Assembly (NCBI GenBank): GCA_027030285.1
Contig: JALVFC010000022.1
Coordinates: 1-18,036, forward strand
Source: Thiotrichaceae bacterium
Lineage (GTDB): Bacteria; Pseudomonadota; Gammaproteobacteria; Thiotrichales; Thiotrichaceae
Reading direction: 5' to 3'
DNA length: 18,036 bases
Shown: positions 8,290-13,723 of the stretch, one piece after another
Position numbering within the stretch: the first letter of the stretch is position 1
Layout of the letters: each line of letters begins with the position of its first letter
Notes under the pieces: generated by a model
Seen by the model: the letters and a program-made list of their open reading frames with translations, nothing else
Told to the model about the DNA's origin: nothing
Databases searched by the model: none
Translations under genes and position numbers: made by a program

Positions 8290-8306
8290 TGTAATGTAAA
8301 GAGTAG

Positions 8307-8356
8307 AATGCTATCTGGGGGATTTCTGGCTATAAAAGGCTCATCCAAATAGCATT
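8307..8356. repeat. 12-bp inverted repeat past the ppa stop
   Basis: AATGCTATCTGG (8307-8318) and CCAAATAGCATT (8345-8356) pair over 12 positions with one G.T-type mismatch around a 26-nt loop. It begins 12 bp past the ppa stop codon, so it may end the ppa transcript, but no U-tract follows on the minus strand. Confidence 0.4.
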
Positions 8357-8368
8357 GAACAGTGTCAG

Positions 8369-8980
8369 TTACTCACCATAGTGATCAAGATAATCTTGCA
8401 TGGAAGCAGAAATAACTTTTTGTGCATGTTCCCGACCGTAAGGTTCGCCAATTTTTACACTACATTTCTTGCCAGGCTGCATCTTGTAAGTTCTGAAATA
8501 ATGATCCAGGCGCTCAATAAGTACATGAGGCAGGTCATCAAGCTCACGCGCATCACCCCAGATATTATCAGTTGCCAATACGGCAATGATCTTGTCATCG
8601 GCTTCGTCATCATCAATCATAGGCAAGCCACCTAACACGCGGGCATGTAGCAGAATGTCAGAACGGGTAATGGGTCTTTCGGAAAATACACAGATGTCGA
8701 GTGGGTCTTTGTCACCTTTTAGGTCATCCCCCATTAGCATGGCTGTTCTTTTTCCGCAGTAAGTTCTGGGGATAAATCCATACAGGGAGGGTTGTAGTGA
8801 TGATGCGCGTTGTGGGCGATCCACCATCAGGTAACCCGTCTTTTTCTCAGTTTCGTATTTTACTGGGTCAAACGGAGTGATTTCGATATAAGCATTCACA
8901 ACCTCGGGGGCATTTTCTCCTGCATCGAGACCATGCCAGGGATGTGGACGCCAACGGTAGAAAGCATCTGGAAAGGGCAT
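8369..8980 (-). CDS. ppa: Inorganic pyrophosphatase, family I
   Basis: This cytosolic Mg-dependent enzyme hydrolyses pyrophosphate to phosphate and so drives biosynthetic reactions forward. At 203 aa it is slightly longer than E. coli Ppa. The active-site set can be followed by comparison with that enzyme: E33, K41, E43, R55, Y67, the metal-binding D90-K-D92-P-L-D95, then D123, D128, K130, and Y165-K166. The second position of the DxDPxD signature is Lys instead of the common Gly or Asn. The N-terminal 25 residues (FYRWRPHPWHGLD) are an extension typical of one branch of these proteins. The ATG has AAGGAA 5 nt upstream. It is probably monocistronic, with repeats on both sides. Confidence 0.93.
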   Translation of the reverse strand: MPFPDAFYRWRPHPWHGLDAGENAPEVVNAYIEITPFDPVKYETEKKTGYLMVDRPQRASSLQPSLYGFIPRTYCGKRTAMLMGDDLKGDKDPLDICVFSERPITRSDILLHARVLGGLPMIDDDEADDKIIAVLATDNIWGDARELDDLPHVLIERLDHYFRTYKMQPGKKCSVKIGEPYGREHAQKVISASMQDYLDHYGE

Positions 8981-9095
8981 TGTTGTTCCTTAAATAATGG
9001 TTGATTAATAATGGGGCTGAATACTACACGTTTACGCGAAAACTTCGAAGCTTTTTCCAGCAGGTGTGAAGGTGGTGAAGCAAGATACGTTCAAA

Positions 9096-9122
9096 ACACC
9101 CTCCGGAGGAAAGGGAGGGTGT
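9096..9122 (-). terminator. Intrinsic terminator candidate after the first Crp/Fnr gene
   Basis: ACACCCTCC and GGAGGGTGT form a perfect 9-bp GC-rich stem with a 9-nt loop. On the minus strand the stem is followed by TTTTG, which fits a weak intrinsic terminator about 85 bp past the stop of the Crp/Fnr gene at 9207. Confidence 0.5.
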
Positions 9123-9133
9123 AGACCTTGGAG

Positions 9134-9161
9134 CAAGATAGTCTGAGAAGCAACTATCTTG
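9134..9161. repeat. Second hairpin between the first Crp/Fnr gene and ppa
   Basis: CAAGATAGT (9134-9142) and ACTATCTTG (9153-9161) pair perfectly over 9 bp with a 10-nt loop. It lies just downstream of the Crp/Fnr stop and before the GC-rich hairpin at 9096-9122, so the transcript would end in two tandem stem-loops. Confidence 0.4.
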
Positions 9162-9206
9162 AGGGTGAGTATAGATGAATTACAATGTAATGAAATTAAC
9201 CTGAGT

Positions 9207-9980
9207 TTAGATTAGTGGATTTCCTGCGATAAGATCTACGCTGAATTCTCCAATTTCTGCAAGTCTATCCTCATTTAAGATGCGTAGCCTGCGACGATGA
9301 CAATCAATGACGTTTTCCCTGGTAAATTCTCTGAGTATACGATTGACATGGACATTGGTTAAGCCCACAGCGTCGCCGATATCTTCCTGTGTTAGCGGGA
9401 AGGTAATGGAATTGTCTTGCCTGTTATAATGATGGCTCATCTGTTTCCGGGTTCTGTGAAACAGCTCCAAAAGTAAAAAAGCAATGCTTTCGTGTGCATC
9501 TTTGCGGCTGCCGAAAGTTTGATGGTGTTGGCAAAGACTCATGTCTCTGGACTCCATGGTTGCCAGACGTAATGCCAGTATAGGTTGCTCATCAAACATC
9601 TTTTTTAAACGATGGCGTGGAAAACCACAAACAATAGATTCAGTTAATGCCGAAACTGAGTGTGAAATAACTCCGTTAGCATCTGCCTGAAAGCCCAGGA
9701 AATCCCCTGGCAGTGCAAAACGCAGAATTTGCCGTTTGCCAGTTTGTGATGTCTGATACATTGCCATCCAGCCATCAAACAAGGTATAGACATACTCCGG
9801 TTTGGATCGCTCGATATAAAGTCGCGTTTTTGCAGGGACTATGAACTGATGCTGGCGGTATTTCTGGGTCCATTCCAGCCTTTCCTTTGGAACGCCCTGA
9901 AATAATGCCATGTTTCGGATAGGGCAGTCTGTACACTTCGTATGCGGTTGACTTCGTACTCTTACACAGTTGTTATTCAT
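9207..9980 (-). CDS. Crp/Fnr-family transcriptional regulator (first copy)
   Basis: 257 aa from the ATG at 9978-9980, which has AGGA 6 nt upstream. A TTG at 10041-10043 would add 21 residues but lies upstream of the start site predicted from the promoter. It has an N-terminal sensor beta-barrel (about 28-140, with RQILRFALPGDFLGF) and a C-terminal winged helix (about 165-245, recognition helix around GLTNVHVNRIL, 206-216). Against E. coli FNR, C16 and C19 fit Cys20 and Cys23, and C118 (IVCGFP) fits Cys122, but the Cys29 position is Ala; C5 is an extra N-terminal Cys. The contact residues are H211/N214-type rather than FNR's Glu/Ser. An iron-sulfur, heme or NO sensor is possible. It sits next to the hao-like operon and may control it. 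Confidence 0.88.
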   Translation of the reverse strand: MNNNCVRVRSQPHTKCTDCPIRNMALFQGVPKERLEWTQKYRQHQFIVPAKTRLYIERSKPEYVYTLFDGWMAMYQTSQTGKRQILRFALPGDFLGFQADANGVISHSVSALTESIVCGFPRHRLKKMFDEQPILALRLATMESRDMSLCQHHQTFGSRKDAHESIAFLLLELFHRTRKQMSHHYNRQDNSITFPLTQEDIGDAVGLTNVHVNRILREFTRENVIDCHRRRLRILNEDRLAEIGEFSVDLIAGNPLI

Positions 9981-10037
9981 TACTTGTCCTGCCTTAGGCT
10001 TGCTTGATAAGTATGTATGCCAATGACATGCTCCACT

Positions 10038-10086
10038 AACCAACAGTATATTTGACAGGACGCAGATAAATCTAAATCTATATCAA
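10038..10086 (-). promoter_or_regulatory. Crp/Fnr-type promoter of the first regulator gene
   Basis: On the minus strand TTGAT-ATAG-ATTTA (10073-10086) is a one-sided match to the FNR site TTGAT-N4-ATCAA. Exactly 22 nt further is TATACT (10045-10050), a 5 of 6 match to the -10 consensus. This is the spacing of an FNR class II promoter with the site centred at -41.5, giving transcription from about 10038 and a leader of about 58 nt to the ATG at 9980. It suggests autoregulation or control by another Crp/Fnr protein. Confidence 0.5.
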
Positions 10087-10207
10087 TATTTCCTCTATTT
10101 TATTATGGGTTTTGTCGAACCATGATCACCGATGGGGTGGAATGGTTGCTATTTAACCATTAAGTGGTCTGAAATAAAGGTGAAACCAGATAAAGTCATT
10201 TTGTGAT

Positions 10208-10717
10208 TTAGTGTGTTGCAGTTTCAGCAGATTGATGTGTGTGTGCTTGTTGGAGCATCTGCTGCTTGGTCTCTATGTAACTCGATAGTTTCTTGGCCTG
10301 TTCCATTTTTGGATCAAGTCGTAGTGCTTCATTTGCCATGACCTGCGCCATGCTGTATTTCGATTGATGTAAATAGGCAATGCTAATGGCAGCAAACAGG
10401 CGCGGGTTTTCAGGATCCAGTGTGATTGCCGTTTGGTACTCAGGTATTGCTTCGGCGGTTTTGTTCTGGCTGAGCAGTAGGTCAGCGAGTCTGGCGTGTG
10501 CTTTTGATGAGTCCGGGTTTGCATTGATTGCCTGCTTAAAGGTTTTCTCAGCCAAATCCAGTTTTTTGTCAGCCCAATACTGATTGCCTTGATCAAGTAG
10601 TGATAAGGCTGGTTTTGTGGTTTTATCTGTAGATTGGTCGTTACAGGCAGTTAATGATAATGTTGCAGTTAACAGGCTAATGAGTATTAGAGGGATAAAT
10701 GGGGGGATTTTCTTCAT
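10208..10717 (-). CDS. TPR-repeat lipoprotein
   Basis: 169 aa with a lipoprotein signal peptide: MKKIPP, a hydrophobic stretch, and lipobox LTAC with Cys25. The mature part has about three tetratricopeptide repeats (roughly 38-71, 72-105, 106-139; typical pieces are AEKTFKQAINANP and AIPEYQTAITLDP) and a Gln/His-rich tail. It is probably anchored in the outer or inner membrane facing the periplasm, where TPRs serve as protein docking surfaces. It starts 61 bp after the octaheme cytochrome stop on the same strand, with AGGTG 6 nt before the ATG, so it is probably in the same operon and may help assemble or hold the cytochrome. This takes the position where true ammonia oxidisers have haoB, but it is not a HaoB protein. 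Confidence 0.85.
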   Translation of the reverse strand: MKKIPPFIPLILISLLTATLSLTACNDQSTDKTTKPALSLLDQGNQYWADKKLDLAEKTFKQAINANPDSSKAHARLADLLLSQNKTAEAIPEYQTAITLDPENPRLFAAISIAYLHQSKYSMAQVMANEALRLDPKMEQAKKLSSYIETKQQMLQQAHTHQSAETATH

Positions 10718-10745
10718 TTAATACACCTGGTTATGGATTTTATAA

Positions 10746-10765
10746 CCCCCTTCTTGAGAAGGGGG
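10746..10765 (-). repeat. Intercistronic stem-loop between the hao-like and TPR genes
   Basis: CCCCCTTC-TTGA-GAAGGGGG is a perfect GC-rich 8-bp stem with a 4-nt loop. On the minus strand GTTATAAAA follows, not a T-run. It may attenuate transcription or stabilise the 3' end of the cytochrome message, giving more cytochrome than TPR protein. Confidence 0.55.
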
Positions 10766-10778
10766 TAACAGTGCTTGA

Positions 10779-12287
10779 CTATTTGGCTGTAGCAGGTGCT
10801 GGAGCTGCTTTCTCGGTTTTCTTGCCCAGGCCATATTTAGCTTTGGACTGTTCAATAGCTGCCTTGCGGGTAGCTTTTTGTTTATCTGTCAGCTTGTCGT
10901 CATACCATTTATGGTTCTCCTGGTTAAGTACCTCATCCAGCTTGGCTTTAAGTGTCTTGCCTGCTGCCTGCTTCTGCGCATCTTTTGAGTTAATTCCAGC
11001 TTTGGCCAGTTCATCAAGCTGGGGAATAAACTCGGTATAGAAGTGTTTGGCTACTTCATAGGTACCATGCCAGTGGGTGTAATCAGGTCCCATCATGGCT
11101 GTACCCATGCGCGCACGTCGACCTTCGTGATGCCACAGCTCAAACCATACCCAGTCCAGTTTATTGCTAAATTTGGCAGGTCTTAGCAGTGGTTTGGCTG
11201 CTTTCATTAATGTCAGTCCTGGTTTGGCGAATTTCTCATTATAGAGTGTGATTAAACCATCATATTGGGTATAGAAGTTCTCAATATACTCATCGTTGTG
11301 ACAACTTGAACAGACATCTTTCATGTTGTCACGTCGGTCTTCCCAGCCGAGGTCAGCTCCCGGTAAGCCCATCTTCGCATCAACGGTTTCTGGTCTTACG
11401 GAAATGGGTGGCTTGTTATTCCAGGAGATCCGTGTACCCACATCATGTGTAACAGGCTGTTTGCGCGTTGCACTCATATGGCAGGTGGCACAAGTTGGAC
11501 CCGTGAAGTAGTCTTCGCCAGCAATCCATTTCGGATTATCCAGCTTGAGTTCTTCGCGATGTGCTGCAAATTGAATACCATGCTTGGATTCCTCATAGAT
11601 CTCCTTTTGGGGGTGATCAGGTCCTAGGTGGCATTTGCCACAGGTATCGGGTTCTCTTGCCTGAGCCACTGAGAACTGGTGACGTGCATGACAGGCGGTA
11701 CATGAGCCTTTGGAGCCATCGGGATTGATACGTCCAATACCGGTATTAGGCCAGGTCGCAGGATCCAGTTCACCATCTTCGTTTACTTTTATAATAGAGC
11801 CATGACATTGCCAGCATCCTGATACGGCTGCCGCAGAGTTGCCTTTGGGGAAGCCCTCGGTGATAAAGGCGCTATTGCCTTCAATCACTTCAGCCAGCAG
11901 GTTATCCAGAGAGGCAAGAATATTGGCAGCTGCGGCATGATGGGATGCTTCTGCCTGTTTTACTTCCTTGGCGTGACAGTTAGAGCAGTCTTTGGGAGAT
12001 ACGATGATAGATATGTTTTTCTTCACTTTTTTCTCATCATGAATAAAAGCATCCGGGTCGTCGGCGTCCGCTGCGTGACACTCATAACAACCGACGTTGG
12101 CTCGGTAATGTTTACTTGCGCCCCATTGTTGAACAATTCCGGGGTTGTTCTTTTTATGGCAGGTAACACATTGTCTGGTTTCTTCAGACATCTCTCCGGG
12201 TGGTTCTTTCGCCGAACCCCAAAGTGTTGTACTGAAAAATAGAATGGTCAGGCAGACGCCCCACCGAAAGATGGATGGTTTTTTCAT
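10779..12287 (-). CDS. Octaheme cytochrome c, hydroxylamine oxidoreductase (HAO) family
   Basis: 502 aa with a signal peptide (cleavage probably after about GSA, 24-26) and exactly eight CXXCH motifs at about 40, 67, 101, 158, 196, 216, 266 and 326. Family HAO signatures are clear: TGPTCATCHMSATRK followed by THDVGTRISW (about 262-289), and near the C-terminus WHHEGRRARMG and MGPDYTHWHG (about 385-408). The family works in the periplasm, oxidising hydroxylamine or NO-related substrates when the fourth heme is crosslinked to a Tyr, or reducing nitrite or hydroxylamine when it is not. Y403 in PDYTHWHG is the candidate for that Tyr. No C-terminal membrane anchor is present; the tail is Lys/Ala/Pro-rich. 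GAGGAG precedes the ATG by 6 nt. No haoB, cycA or ammonia monooxygenase gene is in the window, so detoxification or nitrogen-oxide respiration is more likely than nitrification. Confidence 0.93.
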   Translation of the reverse strand: MKKPSIFRWGVCLTILFFSTTLWGSAKEPPGEMSEETRQCVTCHKKNNPGIVQQWGASKHYRANVGCYECHAADADDPDAFIHDEKKVKKNISIIVSPKDCSNCHAKEVKQAEASHHAAAANILASLDNLLAEVIEGNSAFITEGFPKGNSAAAVSGCWQCHGSIIKVNEDGELDPATWPNTGIGRINPDGSKGSCTACHARHQFSVAQAREPDTCGKCHLGPDHPQKEIYEESKHGIQFAAHREELKLDNPKWIAGEDYFTGPTCATCHMSATRKQPVTHDVGTRISWNNKPPISVRPETVDAKMGLPGADLGWEDRRDNMKDVCSSCHNDEYIENFYTQYDGLITLYNEKFAKPGLTLMKAAKPLLRPAKFSNKLDWVWFELWHHEGRRARMGTAMMGPDYTHWHGTYEVAKHFYTEFIPQLDELAKAGINSKDAQKQAAGKTLKAKLDEVLNQENHKWYDDKLTDKQKATRKAAIEQSKAKYGLGKKTEKAAPAPATAK

Positions 12288-12361
12288 GGTTAGCTCCTCA
12301 CATAGCGAATGGTGATATGTAACCAGTTAACCTATGAATGGAAAGGTTATTTGGCACATAC

Positions 12362-12412
12362 TGACTTAACTATAGGAGAGCTTTTTTTAAGCTGTTTTAA
12401 TCTATATTAAAA
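12362..12412 (-). promoter_or_regulatory. Crp/Fnr-type promoter of the hao-like operon
   Basis: A perfect dyad TTTTAAT-ATAG-ATTAAAA (12395-12412) has the geometry of an FNR site but with TTAAT/ATTAA half-sites. Counting from its 14-bp core (12397-12410), 22 nt separate it from TATAGT (12369-12374), a 5 of 6 match to -10. This gives a class II arrangement with the start near 12362 and a 74-nt leader. A Crp/Fnr protein, perhaps one of the two encoded beside it, is the likely activator. Confidence 0.55.
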
Positions 12413-12468
12413 ACTGCAAAATAAAAATAACTGATACATACAATATTCAGGGCTGTTGTGATTTACCC

Positions 12469-13215
12469 TTAAATTCCCATCATCAACTGCTCTAGTTCGG
12501 GCAAGCTGATTTTCGCAACTTTAGCAAGTGCAGCTTTGTCAGGGATGCCTAATGAGCGGTTTTTGCATAGAATCAAGCCCTGTTTTCTTAAAGATTGAAA
12601 TACCCTGTTCACATGGATAGGGGTAAGTCCTAATGCGTCAGCTATATCTTCCTGTGTAATTGGGAAGGGGATACGTTCGGGATTGTTTAAAAGAGAGGCT
12701 TCACGGATAAACAGACTTAACAGTAAATAGGCTACTTTAGTTTCTGCGGGGTGACTTGCTATGGTAGTCAACGCTGTGTGGCAACGTTTAATAGTGGTTT
12801 CGGTAATAGAGCTTAGTGCAAAAGCAAGTTCGGGTAGCTCAGATATAACCTCACGGAAGCGGTCAATAGGGAATGCACACAGCGTGACATCCGAGACAGC
12901 AATAGCAGAATGATCGAGCTGCTTGTTTTTGCCAACTTTATAGCAGAGAAAATCACCCGGAAGGGCGAAACGAAGTATTTGGCGATCACCATTTCGCAGG
13001 TTTTTAAACAAGGTAACCCAGCCTTTGTAAACAGTGAAGGCTTTAGTGGGAATGTCGCCTTCATAGTATAGATATTCTCCTGCGGTGTAAGAGACTTGCG
13101 AGGAGCGTAAGGCACGAGCTCTGTCAAGGTGTCTGGTTTCAAGTTCGCCAAACAGGGCGGTAGCACGAATGGCACAATTCTCACATTTTGGCAAATTTAC
13201 GGTGTTTAACTTCAT
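12469..13215 (-). CDS. Crp/Fnr-family transcriptional regulator (second copy)
   Basis: 248 aa from the ATG at 13213-13215; an in-frame TTG at 13255-13257 would add 14 residues, and neither has a clear Shine-Dalgarno, so the start is uncertain. It has the same layout as the copy at 9207: sensor barrel (RQILRFALPGDFL, about 78-90) and winged helix (ITQEDIADALGLTPIHVNR, about 186-204). C11 and C14 match FNR Cys20 and Cys23, C113 (TLCAFP) matches Cys122, and the Cys29 position is Ala. Outside the shared motifs the two copies have diverged strongly, so this is an old duplication or two separate acquisitions. It lies between the hao-like operon (same strand, downstream) and the divergent heptaheme cytochrome gene, and could control both. 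Confidence 0.86.
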   Translation of the reverse strand: MKLNTVNLPKCENCAIRATALFGELETRHLDRARALRSSQVSYTAGEYLYYEGDIPTKAFTVYKGWVTLFKNLRNGDRQILRFALPGDFLCYKVGKNKQLDHSAIAVSDVTLCAFPIDRFREVISELPELAFALSSITETTIKRCHTALTTIASHPAETKVAYLLLSLFIREASLLNNPERIPFPITQEDIADALGLTPIHVNRVFQSLRKQGLILCKNRSLGIPDKAALAKVAKISLPELEQLMMGI

Positions 13216-13631
13216 GGCAGGTTTGTATGTTCCCAAGAGGATTTTAGAAGCAGGCAACAGGGATGTTTAGACTGAGTCCTGAATTCGTGACTTCAAAGTC
13301 CAATAAGTAAAGGTAAGTTGTTGTTTTATAGTAGACAATTTGCAATTTATGGTTGAGCCAAAATTTCACCTGCGGGGCGAAGTTTTGAAATCACTAAAAA
13401 TCACAATTTGTTCCACAATAATCAATAACCTATCAAGTTAAATTCCCGCTTGAACTCACAGATTCAGGTGAGTAACAGGTGCAAAGTCTGACCCGGATTA
13501 TAGTGGTGTACGCTTGACTTGATCGATTCCCTTACTCCAGTAGTGGATATGATTGCATGATAAGCAAGCATCGTAATAGAAATTCTGCTGCAAGACGATC
13601 TTTTTTATTATCAAAACTATAGATGTATGAA

Positions 13632-13645
13632 TTGATATATATCAT
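13632..13645 (+). promoter_or_regulatory. FNR box upstream of the heptaheme cytochrome gene
   Basis: TTGAT-ATAT-ATCAT matches the FNR/ANR/DNR consensus TTGAT-N4-ATCAA at 9 of 10 conserved positions. It lies 78 bp before the ATG. Candidate -10 boxes are CATACT (13665-13670), which puts the box near -38.5, and GATAAT (13653-13658), which would make the box overlap -35. The box is clear; whether it activates or represses is not settled by spacing. Confidence 0.6.
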
Positions 13646-13671
13646 TTCTTTTGATAATCTTCTTCATACTC

Positions 13672-13685
13672 ATGACACAAGTCAT
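13672..13685 (+). promoter_or_regulatory. Second dyad near the cytochrome transcription start
   Basis: ATGAC-ACAA-GTCAT is a perfect 5-bp dyad with a 4-nt spacer, the same geometry as a Crp/Fnr site but with TGAC half-sites. It would overlap or lie just after the start site, where a bound protein would normally repress. It could be a site for a different Crp/Fnr protein than the one using the upstream box. Confidence 0.35.
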
Positions 13686-13723
13686 CTTTTTGTTATGAGT
13701 CAAACTTTCCAAAGGAGCTATCC

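Larger units (their letters stand above)
7642..8368. other. Long gene-free stretch upstream of the SLC13 gene
   Basis: About 700 bp without a convincing gene. From right to left it holds a 12-bp inverted repeat near the ppa 3' end (8307-8356), a 148-bp MITE-like element (8142-8289), a small hairpin GACAGC/GCTGTC (7994-8016) with TTTT on the plus side and AAAAA on the other, and a stem-loop in the putative SLC13 leader (7722-7797). The promoter of the SLC13-nhaD operon should be here, but I could not place it. Confidence 0.6.
13216..13723. other. Divergent intergenic region, second regulator / heptaheme cytochrome
   Basis: About 500 bp without a gene. On the regulator side there is a TATAAA -10 candidate on the minus strand (13325-13330) with only a half-site TTGAG at 13353-13357 upstream. 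In the middle is a short inverted repeat ACTCAC/GTGAGT (about 13455-13474). On the cytochrome side is the FNR box and a second dyad, listed separately. Confidence 0.5.

Noticed and set aside
9207..9980. Calling the first regulator FNR or DNR by name
   Set aside because: The Cys29 equivalent is missing and the recognition-helix contacts differ from FNR, so only the family can be given.
10779..12287. Nitrification (ammonia oxidation) from the HAO-like gene
   Set aside because: No amo, haoB or cytochrome c554/cM552 genes are present; HAO relatives are common in non-nitrifiers.
13414..13429. AATAATCAATAACC in front of the heptaheme cytochrome, resembling the inner arm of the MITE-like element
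   Set aside because: Only about 12 AT-rich bases match and no other part of the element is nearby, so chance is enough to explain it.
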